DNA of 64,000 bases from JACKHA01 sp041401985 (GCA_041401985.1 JAWKTE010000004.1:62001-126000); one strand, 5' to 3'. Shown: positions 43,659 to 54,812, counted from the stretch's first letter. Numbers and translations: made by a program. Notes: generated from the sequence alone by a model not told the origin.

Positions 43659-46600
43659 ATGGCCCGGAACACCACGACGACGACAACCGCCGCCAAAGGC
43701 CGCAAGAAGCGCCGCCGCCGCCTCGGGCGGGCGATCCTCGTCTGCTTCGCGCTGCTGCTGGTGCTGCTGGTCGGCTTGGTGGTCGCCTTGCCGACCATCG
43801 CCGGGGCCGTCGCTCCCGGCATCGTGCAGGACTCGCTCAACCCGCGCCTCAACGGACGCATCGAGGTCCGCAACGTGAGCGTCCGCTGGCTCCGCGCCGG
43901 CTCGCCCGTCCAGACCGCCTCCGCCGAGGTCTTCGACGACAACGGCACCAGCATCGCCCAGGTCACGCTCAAGTCCCAGTTCGGCCTGCTCGATTTCCTC
44001 GGCGGCATCGGCGACGTGGGCGAGGTCGTCGTCTCCGGGCGCGCCGACGTCGTCCGCCACGCCGACGGCACCACCAACCTCGAACGCGTCTTCGCCCCGC
44101 TCATGCAGGGCCAACCGACACCGCCCGACCCGACCCAGACCGGCGAGCCGCCCCGCCTGCCGCCGAATCTCGCGGCCGTGCTCCGCATCGACACGATCAC
44201 CGGCACGTTCCTCGACGAATCCCGCGACCCGCCGCTCCGAGTCGCGCTCGAGTCGCTCACGGGGCACGTCGACATCGCCACCGGCAAGCCCGCCGAAGCC
44301 ACCCTCGAGATGGCCGTGCGCACCGGCGCGCCCTCCCGCTCCGCCGGCGCGACGAACGAGCCCCGCTCGCGCGGGACGCTCAGCCTCGCCGCCACCATCG
44401 ACTCGTTCTCCAATGCCCAGGGCGACCTCACGATCGACCAGGCCACAGCCGACGTCACCATCGCCGCCCGCGACCTGCCCCTTGGCCTGGCCGACTCGAT
44501 CGCCGGACTGGACGGCCTGCTCACGCGCGCCGTCGGCGACACCCTCCGCATCGACATCACCGCCCAGGGCGGGCTGAAACAGGGCGCGGCCACCCTCGCC
44601 ATCGCCACCGACGGGGGCACCAGCCTCCAGGGCGCGGTCAACCTCGCCGACAACGTCCTGACCACGACCCAGCCGCTCACCTTCACGCTCGACACCGCCC
44701 GGGCCGCCGCCGCCGATCCCGCGATCGCCCAGGCCCTCTCCGCCGGCGAGGCCGCCCGCATCACGACGCTCCCGACGCTCGGCCTGACCCTCACCGACCT
44801 GCGCCTGCGTATTCCAGCCGGCGGCGCCGCCCCGGACCTGCGCGGCGCCACCGCGACGATCACCGCCGCGCTCGGCGCGACCGCCGGCACCGTCGCCGTC
44901 CCGGGCCAGAGCCAGCCGCAGACCTTCGGCATCGCGCCGATGAACATCGTCGTCGCGACGCCCGACCTGGCCCAGGGCCTCAATGTCTCGGCCACGACCA
45001 ACGCCACCATCGGCGGGCGCCCCGCCGGCGCGCTGGGCATCAACGTCCGGGCCGCCGACCTGCTCGACGAGGCCGGCGCGCCCCGCACCGGCCTGCCCGC
45101 TGTCGCCGGCGCGGTCGTGCTCGACCAGTTCTCCATGCCCATCGTCCAGCCGATCCTCGACGCCATGGCGCCGGACCTGGGCATCGCGCTCACCGACGCC
45201 ATCGGCCCGACGCTCTCGTTCCGCCTCGGGGCCGAGTCCGCGTCCACCGGCGGCACGCCGCTGGCCCCCGGCGCGATCCCGCCCACCACGCTCAGCCTCG
45301 CGGTCCAGTCCGCCAACGTCGTGGCATCGGGCGGCCTGCGCGTCGCCACCGAGGCCATCTCCACCATCAACGAGCAGGGCCTCTCGCTCCGCGTCAACTC
45401 GCTCGCGCCAATCGCCCGCCCGTTCCTGGAGCCCGCGGGCGTCTCGCTCGAGTCCGGCGGGCAACTCACGCTCCGCCTCCAGGACCTCAACTTCGCCGAG
45501 CCGACCTCGGACACCCCGCCCCTCGAACGCGCCAGCGCGCGCCTCAGCGTCGGCCTCACCGAGACGCGTGGCACGCTCACCATGGGCGCCTCTCCCACCA
45601 CCTACCGCGTCGACCCCGCGGACATCGCCCTGAACATCAGCGGCGCGCGCGACACCATCGCGCTGACCGGCCAACTCAACACCGCCATCCAGGGCGACGC
45701 CTCCATCGCCGCCCGGTTCGACACCACCATCTCGGGCCTGATGGCCCAAGCGATGGGCCAGTCCCGCGCCGTCACCAGCAGCGGCGAGGGGATCACCATC
45801 ACCGCCGCCCAGGTCGGACGCTGGCTGTCCTCCGTGCTCCCGCCCGACGCCCCCGTGCAACTCGAACCGGGCGGGCAGCTCCGCCTGGCCCTCTCAGGCA
45901 TCGCCATCGCCGCCCCGCCGCCCACGCCCGCGGGCAACGTCGGCAAGGCCCCGGTCGCGCCCGACATCGCCCAGCGCCTGAGCGTCAACCTCGACGTCAC
46001 CGGCTCCGACCTTCGCTTCGCGCCGGTCCTGGCCGCGGCCCTGCCCGGAGAGGCCGCCCCGACGCCGCAGATGATCCGCATGGGCAGCCTGAACTTGGCC
46101 GCCCGCGTCGCGCCCAGCGCCGCCCCCTCGCTCACGCTCGAGTCCGCGTACACCGTCGCCGGCCAGCCGTTCACGATGGGCGGGAGCCTGAGCCTCCAGG
46201 GCCCGCTGTCGCGCCTCACCACGATGCGCGAGATGGTCCCGCGCGGGCGAATCGCCCTCGATCAGGTCCCGATCGAGATGCTCCAACTCCTGCCCCTCGA
46301 CCTCAAGCGGGCCGATGGCCAACCGATCAACCTGACGGGCATGGCCCGAGAGGCCGTCGGCAACACCCTCGAACTCGTGCTGAACTTCTACGGCGGCGGC
46401 CAGGGCGCCCCCGCCGACCACAGCCGCGTCGCCTTCCGCCTCTCCGGGCGTGGCTTCCGCCTCGAGACGCTGGGCACCATCAACGACCAGGGCCTCACGG
46501 CCAGCGACACCACGCTGACCACGACCGTCACGCCCCGCCTCGTGCAGATGGCGACCAACAACTTCGCCCCCGACCTGCCCAACAAGCCGCGCCTGACCGA

Positions 46601-48815
46601 GCACGCGACCATCAACGCCACCCTCGCGGGCTTCAGCGTCCCGCTCGACGAGAACCTGGCCCCGCGCCCGAACAGCACCGTGCCCCTGCGGGCCACGGTC
46701 GAAACGTCGATGACCGTCGACAACCTCGTGCTGGCCCAGGACGCGAGCGAGCGCCCCATCAACGCCGGGCCGATCACGATCCGCGGCCTGCGCGCCGTCG
46801 CCAACACCGCCCTCACCCTCGCCGCGCCCGCACCCGCCAACCCGGCCGCCGGTGCCGCGACCCCCGGCGCATCTCCCCCGATGCACGCCGAGTTCTCCGC
46901 CACCGCCCACCGCCCCGGCCGCCAAAACCAGCCGCTGCTCGCCATCACGGGAACAACCTCGATGGAGTCCGGCGTCATCGACGCCCGCGCCACGCTCTCC
47001 GACCTCGACCTGGCCTGGCTCGACGCCTCGCTCGCCCAGCCCGGCATGATCTCCGGCGCGCTCGGCCCCACCGCCACCGCCGACGTCACCTTCGCCGGCG
47101 ACCCGGCGGCCAACGCGACCGCGACGCTGGCCCTCCGCGCCGCCAACCTCACCATGCCCCAGCCCGCCCGCGTGTCGCTCACCCCCAGCGCGATCACGCT
47201 GGCCTCGCCCATCCGCGCGACCTTCACCGCGACGGCCGACTGGGCCACACGATACATCTTCGGGCAATCCGATCCGGCCAACCGCATGCTCGTCGCCGCC
47301 GGCTCAATTCCCTTCAATCTGAACGTCGCCTCGCTGACGATCACGCGCGGCCAGGTCGGCGAGATCGTCCGCGGCCCGCTCGTGCCCGGCGAGTTCGGCG
47401 TGGACGCGACCATCACCGCGCCCGAGATCGCCGTCCGCCTCCAGGACGGCTCGGCGATCCGGTACCAGAACCCGGAGGTCATCGTCCGCACGGCCCGCAA
47501 CGACCCCCGGCGCATCAACGGCAGCATCCGCATGACGGACGCCACGGCCATCGCCGCCGCGCCGACAACCACGCCAACGCCCGGCCAGACCGGCATGAAC
47601 CCGGTCGCGCCCGGCTCGCCCAACGCGGCAACGCCCGCGTCGGGCACACCCGCCGCGCCCGCCAACCAGCCCGATCAGAACATCATCCGCTTCGCCGTCA
47701 TGAACGCGATGAACGACGCCGGCCAGGTCGACCTCACCAACGCGACCGCCGAGGCCATCGGTCGCGTCCCCGGCTTCCCCACCACCATCATCGACTCACT
47801 GGCCCGACAGAACGGCCTGCTGGCCGAACTCCTCGGCCCGACCGTCGCGCTCGACCTGACGGCCCGCAACGTCCCCCTCGCCTTCGCGGCGCCCACGCCC
47901 GACTCCACGCCGCCGGCCGCGTCCGGCAACCGCCCGAACCAGCAGAATCGCCCCGCCAACACCGCGCCGGCGACCACCCAGCCCTCTCCGCTGACCAATG
48001 TCCGTGGGAGCGTCGAGGCGACGCTCACGTCCCCCCGCGCCCGCGCCCGCTTGGCAGGCAACATCAACAACCTCGTGCTCACCACCTCCGAGCCGCTCCA
48101 GATCAGCCTCAGCGAGATCACCCGCGCGCTGTCCGAGCAACTGGTCCACGGCATGCCGCTCGTCTCGACCTTCGAGAAATCCCCCAGCCTCCGCCCCGCC
48201 ACCGTCCGCGGCGAGGGCCTGACCCTGCCCATGGACGGCAACCTGGCCAACCTCAACGGACGGTTCACCATCGACCCCGGCGAGATCACCTTCTCCTCCA
48301 GCAACCTGCTGGGCTCGCTGCTCAAGACAGCCGGCGGCCAGGCCAGCGGCGTCGCCGGGCGGCGCATCCAGCCGTTCACCTTCGCCATCGCATCGGGCGT
48401 CGTGAACTACGACCGCTTCAGCCTCCCGCTGGGCGAGTTCACCATCTCCACGACCGGCAGCGTGAACCTGGTCGACCAGCGGATGGACCTGCTGGTCTAC
48501 CTCCCCGTCGGGGCCGTCGCCGACGACGCCCTGGGCCTGTTCAACACCGGTCTGGGCACACGCCTCTCCCAGCTCGCCCCCGGCTTCGACGGCTCGCTCC
48601 CCTTCCGCATCCGCGGCCCCATCGGCCAGGCCCGCCCCGAGCCCGCCCTGGACGTGTTCGTCAAGGAGTTCGGCTCCCAACTGGTCAACCCCGGCAACCT
48701 CATCGAGCGATTCCTGCCCGGCCAGAATCCCGGCGGCGAGGGGACGGCACCCAGGCAGAACCCGTTCGACTTCCTCCGCCGAAACCGAAGCGGCAACAGC
48801 GGCGGGGGCGGCTGA
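43659..48815 (+). CDS. Very large AsmA-like membrane-anchored protein
   Basis: At 1,718 residues this is the largest gene in the window. After a basic N-terminus (KGRKKRRRRLGR) comes one membrane helix (about 28-50). The rest is a long, repetitive beta-rich region of alternating short strands, for example GRIEVRNVSVRWLRAGSPVQ near the start and FDGSLPFRIRGPIGQARPEP near the end, as in AsmA/YdbH/TamB-like bridge proteins. Those proteins form periplasmic grooves that carry phospholipids to the outer membrane. Scattered Pro- and Thr-rich linkers occur (for example nt 47560-47670). The ATG at 43659 has GAGGAGG four bases upstream. The family assignment is moderately sure; a lipid-transfer role is inferred. 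Confidence 0.72.
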   Translation: MARNTTTTTTAAKGRKKRRRRLGRAILVCFALLLVLLVGLVVALPTIAGAVAPGIVQDSLNPRLNGRIEVRNVSVRWLRAGSPVQTASAEVFDDNGTSIAQVTLKSQFGLLDFLGGIGDVGEVVVSGRADVVRHADGTTNLERVFAPLMQGQPTPPDPTQTGEPPRLPPNLAAVLRIDTITGTFLDESRDPPLRVALESLTGHVDIATGKPAEATLEMAVRTGAPSRSAGATNEPRSRGTLSLAATIDSFSNAQGDLTIDQATADVTIAARDLPLGLADSIAGLDGLLTRAVGDTLRIDITAQGGLKQGAATLAIATDGGTSLQGAVNLADNVLTTTQPLTFTLDTARAAAADPAIAQALSAGEAARITTLPTLGLTLTDLRLRIPAGGAAPDLRGATATITAALGATAGTVAVPGQSQPQTFGIAPMNIVVATPDLAQGLNVSATTNATIGGRPAGALGINVRAADLLDEAGAPRTGLPAVAGAVVLDQFSMPIVQPILDAMAPDLGIALTDAIGPTLSFRLGAESASTGGTPLAPGAIPPTTLSLAVQSANVVASGGLRVATEAISTINEQGLSLRVNSLAPIARPFLEPAGVSLESGGQLTLRLQDLNFAEPTSDTPPLERASARLSVGLTETRGTLTMGASPTTYRVDPADIALNISGARDTIALTGQLNTAIQGDASIAARFDTTISGLMAQAMGQSRAVTSSGEGITITAAQVGRWLSSVLPPDAPVQLEPGGQLRLALSGIAIAAPPPTPAGNVGKAPVAPDIAQRLSVNLDVTGSDLRFAPVLAAALPGEAAPTPQMIRMGSLNLAARVAPSAAPSLTLESAYTVAGQPFTMGGSLSLQGPLSRLTTMREMVPRGRIALDQVPIEMLQLLPLDLKRADGQPINLTGMAREAVGNTLELVLNFYGGGQGAPADHSRVAFRLSGRGFRLETLGTINDQGLTASDTTLTTTVTPRLVQMATNNFAPDLPNKPRLTEHATINATLAGFSVPLDENLAPRPNSTVPLRATVETSMTVDNLVLAQDASERPINAGPITIRGLRAVANTALTLAAPAPANPAAGAATPGASPPMHAEFSATAHRPGRQNQPLLAITGTTSMESGVIDARATLSDLDLAWLDASLAQPGMISGALGPTATADVTFAGDPAANATATLALRAANLTMPQPARVSLTPSAITLASPIRATFTATADWATRYIFGQSDPANRMLVAAGSIPFNLNVASLTITRGQVGEIVRGPLVPGEFGVDATITAPEIAVRLQDGSAIRYQNPEVIVRTARNDPRRINGSIRMTDATAIAAAPTTTPTPGQTGMNPVAPGSPNAATPASGTPAAPANQPDQNIIRFAVMNAMNDAGQVDLTNATAEAIGRVPGFPTTIIDSLARQNGLLAELLGPTVALDLTARNVPLAFAAPTPDSTPPAASGNRPNQQNRPANTAPATTQPSPLTNVRGSVEATLTSPRARARLAGNINNLVLTTSEPLQISLSEITRALSEQLVHGMPLVSTFEKSPSLRPATVRGEGLTLPMDGNLANLNGRFTIDPGEITFSSSNLLGSLLKTAGGQASGVAGRRIQPFTFAIASGVVNYDRFSLPLGEFTISTTGSVNLVDQRMDLLVYLPVGAVADDALGLFNTGLGTRLSQLAPGFDGSLPFRIRGPIGQARPEPALDVFVKEFGSQLVNPGNLIERFLPGQNPGGEGTAPRQNPFDFLRRNRSGNSGGGG

Positions 48816-48871
48816 CCCGCCGGCCCGGGTTCTCCCCCGGCTCGCAGGCCCACCCTCCCACGCCCCCCGGC

Positions 48872-48899
48872 TGGACATCCCGCCGCCCGGTCCTAAACT
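48872..48899 (+). promoter_or_regulatory. Candidate sigma-70 promoter of rpmA
   Basis: TGGACA, 16 bases, then TAAACT; five and four of six consensus positions. It is about 100 bases upstream of rpmA, after the AsmA-like gene has ended. Confidence 0.5.
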
Positions 48900-49000
48900 C
48901 TCTGCCCGGCCCGAGATGCCCCCGCATCCGCCCGGGACGCAGCATCCCGCCACCCCCGCCCCGTCCGGCTTGTCCCGGGGCGTCTTTCGGAGCCTCCGTC

Positions 49001-49288
49001 ATGGCACACAAAAAGGGTCAGGGCTCGACCAAGAACGGGCGTGACTCCAACCCCCAGTACCTGGGCGTCAAGACCTACGGCGGCGAGACCGTCCGGGCCG
49101 GCGGCGTCATCGTTCGCCAACGCGGCACCCCGATCATGCCCGGCTACAACGTCCGCCGCGGCAAGGACGACACGCTGTTCAGCGTCGTCGACGGCACCAT
49201 CGTCTTCCAGGGCCGCAAGGTCCACGTCAACCCGCTCGACCCCGCCGCCCCGACGCCGTTCTACCTGAAGAAGCTCATCAACAACTGA
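49001..49288 (+). CDS. rpmA: 50S ribosomal protein L27
   Basis: A 95-residue protein with the full bL27 pattern: MAHKKGQGSTKNGRDSNPQY, then a GVKTYGGETVRAGGVIVRQR core and the G-x-NV-x-GKDDTLF segment. L27 lies near the peptidyl-transferase centre. Its short N-terminus starts directly with the mature basic tail, so no N-terminal processing extension of the Firmicutes type is present. The usual partner rplU (L21) is not adjacent. It has its own promoter candidate and a strong terminator, so it is probably transcribed alone. Confidence 0.97.
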   Translation: MAHKKGQGSTKNGRDSNPQYLGVKTYGGETVRAGGVIVRQRGTPIMPGYNVRRGKDDTLFSVVDGTIVFQGRKVHVNPLDPAAPTPFYLKKLINN

Positions 49289-49323
49289 TCGCGACGCCGC
49301 GATCGCACGACTGCAACAAGAAG

Positions 49324-49351
49324 CCGCCGGCCCCAAGGCCGGCGGTTTTTT
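49324..49351 (+). terminator. Rho-independent terminator of rpmA
   Basis: A 9-bp stem (CCGCCGGCC and GGCCGGCGG) with a 4-base loop CCAA, followed by six T. It is 35 bases after the rpmA stop. Confidence 0.92.
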
Positions 49352-49382
49352 CGCGCGTTCCAACCCGACAAGCGTCCGTTGA

Positions 49383-49535
49383 GGGGGCGGGGCTTTCCAG
49401 CCCCGCTTGCAGCGGGGACGGGTCGGCTCAAGCCATCGACTCTGTCGTCTGGGCGTCTCCCGGCAACGACGGAGGGACTCCGACTCTCTGTGCCCGTCGC
49501 CGCGTTCGAGCGGGGCTGGAAAGCCCCGCCCCCTC
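49383..49535. repeat. Inverted pair of palindromes (family D)
   Basis: GGGGGCGGGGCTTTCCAGCC at 49383-49402 is matched by its reverse complement at 49509-49535 (CGGGGCTGGAAAGCCCCGCC). Each is a hairpin with arms GCGGGGCT and AGCCCCGC around GGAA or TTCC. The pair lies between the convergent ends of rpmA and the HtrA gene. Confidence 0.85.
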
Positions 49536-49575
49536 GATGAGCACTCTCCGATGCGAGTCGCGCCCGCTCGTCGCG

Positions 49576-51141
<1,566 letters not shown>

Positions 51142-51482
51142 TGTGAAGACCTCCACAGGTTGATCGGCACCGAGCCCCGGCGTCTGGCACGAACAGCGCA
51201 CCCGCGTGGCGTTCGGCAGACGCAGCCCCGCGGGCCACCCCTGGGGGCAACCGCTGCGGGACCAACGGCGGTGACGCCGCTCGCCCCAGCGAACCCCCGC
51301 CGGGCGGGGATTGTTCTCCCGGACCGGCTGCACCGGCGACGCGGGCGTCACCTCTATCGGATGCGCCGAGCCCTCGTTTCCGCCGCGTGAGCAACCGGGC
51401 CGGGCGTCGCTTGCACCGGCATGCCCCGCCCCATCCGGCCTGTTGTGCCGGACCCGCTCCGGGCGGCCTGGAGGACTCGACG
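51142..51482. other. 341-base divergent intergenic region
   Basis: Lies between the HtrA gene and the PEP-CTERM-like gene. No repeat-family palindrome or RNA structure was recognised; the promoters of both genes should be here. Confidence 0.6.
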
Positions 51483-52232
51483 ATGCCCGCGAACCCGAAC
51501 GCCCGCCTGCTCGCCGCCCTTGCCGTTCTGGCCCCGTCCGCCTGCCTTGCCCAGTCGTTCAACATCGACCTGGACATCGTGTCCACGGCGGTGGGCGCCA
51601 ACGCCGTCGGTGCCCCGTCGTCCTCCTTCGGAGCCGCGGCCTCGCAGCCGGGCTACTGGAACGCGGTCCAGAACTCGACCGCCACCAACGTCACCGCGCC
51701 CATCACGCTCAACAACCTCGCCGGGGCCCCCACCGGCGTGACCATCAACATGAGCAACAACGCCCCCAACGGCTTCGCCCACTGGTCGTACTTCCCGGGC
51801 GCCAACACCGGCGACTTCGCCCTGCTGCTCAACGACTGCCACGTGGTCAACAACTCGCCCCTGCCGAACATCACCAACACCTACACCTTCAACGGCCTGC
51901 AGCCGGGCATCTACGACGTGATCACCTACGGCGTGCGCCCGCTGCCGGGCCAGTCGTCCACGCGGGTCGACGTGGCCGGCGCGGGCATCCAGAACATCAC
52001 CGGCCCCATGCCCGGCAACGCGTTCGCCCTCGGCGTGACCCACTCCTGGCACACGCTCACCATCACCGGATCGTCCATCACCGTCACCGTCGATCGTGAC
52101 CCCTTGAATCCGAGTGTCGGCGCGTACATCAACGGGTTCCAGTTGCACCACACGCCCGTGCCCACGCCCGGCTCGGGCGCGCTGCTCGGGGCGGCGGGCC
52201 TGCTGGCGGCCCGGCGTCGCCGGCGCGCCTGA
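51483..52232 (+). CDS. Exported protein with PEP-CTERM-like sorting tail
   Basis: A 249-residue protein with a signal peptide (about 1-23, ending SACLAQ). A beta-rich body of about 190 residues follows, with many Asn, Thr and Gly, and then the tail PVPTPGSGALLGAAGLLAAR plus a run of arginines. This tail has the order of a PEP-CTERM sorting signal (short motif, hydrophobic helix, basic end) with PTPG in place of PEP, a variant common in Phycisphaerae. Such proteins are exported and processed by an exosortase, not found in the window. The body domain is not recognised. GGAGG eight bases before the ATG supports the start. Confidence 0.8.
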   Translation: MPANPNARLLAALAVLAPSACLAQSFNIDLDIVSTAVGANAVGAPSSSFGAAASQPGYWNAVQNSTATNVTAPITLNNLAGAPTGVTINMSNNAPNGFAHWSYFPGANTGDFALLLNDCHVVNNSPLPNITNTYTFNGLQPGIYDVITYGVRPLPGQSSTRVDVAGAGIQNITGPMPGNAFALGVTHSWHTLTITGSSITVTVDRDPLNPSVGAYINGFQLHHTPVPTPGSGALLGAAGLLAARRRRRA

Positions 52233-52331
52233 CACGCTTCACGCGACGCCGCACGCCGCGTGCGCGAGACTCGCACCCGGGGCCGCGATCCGGAGTCCCC
52301 CGGCTCGCGGCCTCTGGTACCATCCGCCCGC

Positions 52332-54644
52332 ATGAGCGGCACAGCCACGCCTGGTGAGCGGATCGGGTTCCTGCGCGACCTGCTCACACGGGCCAACCGG
52401 GCGTATTACACAGATGCCGACCCGATCATGCCCGACGCGGAGTTCGACCGCCTGCTCCGGGAACTGGGCGAACTGGAGGCCGCCAACCCGGACCTGGACG
52501 ACCCGACCAGCCCGACGCGCCGTGTCGGGGGCGAGCCGATCAAGGGCTTCAAGACGGTCGCCCACGCGGTCCCGATGATGTCGATCGACAACGCGACGAG
52601 CGAGGCGGACGTGGCGGCGTGGTACGAGCGGGTCACACGGGCGCCCAAGGGCGGGGCACAAAGTGGCGCGTCGCTGTTCGCGGGCGCGGACGGCCAAAGC
52701 CAGGCCGGCGATGCTGCCGACCGCGACGCCGCCACCATCATCTGCGACCCCAAGGTCGACGGCGTGGCCATCTCGCTCCGCTACGAGAAGGGCGTGCTTG
52801 TCCGGGCCGTCACGCGCGGCGACGGGCAGCGGGGCGACGACGTGACCCACGCGATCCGGACGGTGCGGAGCGTGCCGCTGCGGCTGGAGGCCTTGGGTGA
52901 TGAAGCCGGGGAGCGTCGCCCTTCCACGCACGGCACAGGGCACGCCACAGGCTCCAAGCCTGTGCCACCCGGCGTTCCCGACGTGCTCGAGGTCCGCGGC
53001 GAGGTGTTCATCCCGCTGGCCGAGTTCGTCCGGATCAACGAGCGCCTCGAGGCCGAGGGCGAGGACCTGCTGGTCAATCCACGAAACGCGTGCGCCGGAA
53101 CGATCAAGAACAAGGACCCGAAGGTGGCCGCGTCGCGGAACCTCGGGTTCATCGCGCACGGGCGGGGCGAGGTCGGCACGCTGCCCGGCGGCGAGCCCTT
53201 CGCTTCGTGCTTCTGGGGTTTCCTCGCCGCGATCAGGGGCTTGGGCCTGCCGACCAGCCCGCACACCACGCGCTGCGCCACGCTCGACGAGATCCTGCAG
53301 ACCATCCGCGCGTTCGACGCCGCCCGCCACGGGCTCGACTACGCGACCGACGGCATGGTCCTGCGCGTCGACTCGTTCGCCGTGCAGGAGCGTCTCGGCG
53401 TCACGAGCAAGTCGCCGCGCTGGATTTTGGCGTTCAAGTACCCGCCGGAGCGGAAGACCACGACGCTGCTGGAGGTGCTGCACCAGGTTGGCAAGACGGG
53501 CAAGATCACGCCGCGGGCCCGCCTCAAGGACGTGTTCCTCGCGGGCACGACGGTCAGGCACGCCACGCTGCACAACTACGGCCTGATCCGCCAGAAGGAC
53601 ATCCGCATCAACGACGTGGTGGAGGTGGAGAAGGCCGGCGAGATCATCCCCTACATCGTCGGCCCCGTGCTGGCCCAGCGGCCGAAGGACGCGGCGGAGA
53701 TCGTCGCGCCCGACGCGTGCCCGGAGTGCGCCGGCACCGTCGAGGTCGAGCCGCCCGAGAGCGCGGCCAACCCCGAACTCGAGACGGCCCGGCGCTGCGT
53801 CAACCCCGAGTGCCCGGCCCAGGTCCGCGAGAAACTGATCTGGTTCGCGGGGCGGAAGCAGATGGATATCGAGGGGCTGGGGGAGAGCACGATCGATCTG
53901 ATCCGCGCAACGGGCACGATCCCGCTCGATACGTTCGCCGACATTTTCCGTCTCGACCAGCATCGCGAGGCGTTGCTGGCCCTGGATCGCATGGGGGAGA
54001 AGAAACTCGAGAACCTGCTCGCGGGCATCGAGCGTGCCAAGAGCGCGGGCATGGCCCGCCTGCTCGCCGGCATGGGCATCCGCCACGTGGGCAACTCGAC
54101 GGCCCGGGCCCTGGCCCGCGTGTTCCGCGGCGTCGACGACCTGCTGGCCGCCCCGATGTGGCGCCTCATGCCCAACGCCGTCAAGTCCATGAGCGCCAAG
54201 AAACGGGGCGAACTGCTCGGTGACGGCGTGGAACTCGACGAGTCGCTCGTGGTCGAGACGGGACTGGGCGTTGAGACCGCGCCGATCGTGCACGCGTACC
54301 TGCACTCGCCCGCCGCGCGCAAAACGTTCGAGGACCTGCGGCGCGTCGGCGTCGACCTCGCGAGCCAGGACTACGTGGAGCCCGGCAAGGCCGCGGCCGG
54401 CGGGCCCTTCGCGGGCAAGACCATCGTGCTCACGGGCTCGCTGGAGCACTTCGACCGCACGACGCTGTCCGAACTGCTCGAGTCCCGCGGCGCCAAGGTC
54501 TCGTCCAGCGTCTCGAAGAAGACCGACCTGGTCATCGCGGGCGAGTCGGCGGGGAGCAAACTCGACAAGGCCCGGGAACTGGGCATCGAGGTCTGGGACG
54601 AGGCCCGCCTGCTCCGGGAGGCGCCGGATTTGGCGGAGTCGTGA
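52332..54644 (+). CDS. ligA: NAD-dependent DNA ligase
   Basis: Seals nicks in replication and repair. The 770-residue protein has the Ia domain (AYYTDADPIMPDAEFDRLLR), the adenylation domain with the nucleotide-linked Lys141 in CDPKVDG, an OB fold, and a four-cysteine zinc finger (CPEC ... C ... CPAQ). Helix-hairpin-helix repeats and a C-terminal BRCT domain (GKTIVLTGSLEHFDRTTLSE) follow. It is longer than E. coli LigA (671 residues) because of three inserts: about residues 104-133 before the active lysine, about 188-217 encoded by a repeat-family palindrome, and about 35 residues in the helix-hairpin-helix region. The ATG at 52332 follows a TACCAT by eight bases. Confidence 0.94.
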   Translation: MSGTATPGERIGFLRDLLTRANRAYYTDADPIMPDAEFDRLLRELGELEAANPDLDDPTSPTRRVGGEPIKGFKTVAHAVPMMSIDNATSEADVAAWYERVTRAPKGGAQSGASLFAGADGQSQAGDAADRDAATIICDPKVDGVAISLRYEKGVLVRAVTRGDGQRGDDVTHAIRTVRSVPLRLEALGDEAGERRPSTHGTGHATGSKPVPPGVPDVLEVRGEVFIPLAEFVRINERLEAEGEDLLVNPRNACAGTIKNKDPKVAASRNLGFIAHGRGEVGTLPGGEPFASCFWGFLAAIRGLGLPTSPHTTRCATLDEILQTIRAFDAARHGLDYATDGMVLRVDSFAVQERLGVTSKSPRWILAFKYPPERKTTTLLEVLHQVGKTGKITPRARLKDVFLAGTTVRHATLHNYGLIRQKDIRINDVVEVEKAGEIIPYIVGPVLAQRPKDAAEIVAPDACPECAGTVEVEPPESAANPELETARRCVNPECPAQVREKLIWFAGRKQMDIEGLGESTIDLIRATGTIPLDTFADIFRLDQHREALLALDRMGEKKLENLLAGIERAKSAGMARLLAGMGIRHVGNSTARALARVFRGVDDLLAAPMWRLMPNAVKSMSAKKRGELLGDGVELDESLVVETGLGVETAPIVHAYLHSPAARKTFEDLRRVGVDLASQDYVEPGKAAAGGPFAGKTIVLTGSLEHFDRTTLSELLESRGAKVSSSVSKKTDLVIAGESAGSKLDKARELGIEVWDEARLLREAPDLAES
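52943..52965. repeat. Family E palindrome inside ligA
   Basis: GCCACAGGCT CCA AGCCTGTGCC is the same element as at 2544-2566 with one stem mismatch, here translated in frame as part of GTGHATGSKPVPPG. The flanking residues of ligA continue normally. Confidence 0.8.
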
Positions 54645-54648
54645 GTCT

Positions 54649-54812
54649 CAAGGAACGCGAGGGGCGCGAAGGACGCGATGCAAGCCAGGCCCGCACCGGC
54701 CCGATATCAGCGAGTCGCGATCGCCCTCGTCCGCCTGTCCGGCGGCGCGGTATACTCGCCCGCCGCTCACGCCCACCCACCCTCGCGCCCATCGCGTCCT
54801 TCGCGTTTCTCG
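54649..54812. repeat. Inverted pair of GCGAAGGACGCG repeats (family H)
   Basis: AAGGAACGCGAGGGGCGCGA with GGACGCGATG at 54655-54681 is the reverse complement of the stretch at about 54780-54812 (CATCGCGTCCTTCGCGTTTC). TATACT at 54751-54756 between them is a candidate -10 for the CYTH gene. Confidence 0.6.

Noticed and set aside
43415..49288. A 1,957-codon plus-strand frame and long minus-strand frames across the AsmA-like gene
   Set aside because: Low-complexity Arg, Pro and Gly products, no domain, no ribosome-binding site; the frame at 43659 has a signal anchor and regular strand pattern. The plus frame merely ends in the real rpmA.
52900..52975. Two genes fused at the ligA palindrome
   Set aside because: Ligase domains on both sides are in the same frame and in normal order, so it is one gene with an insert.
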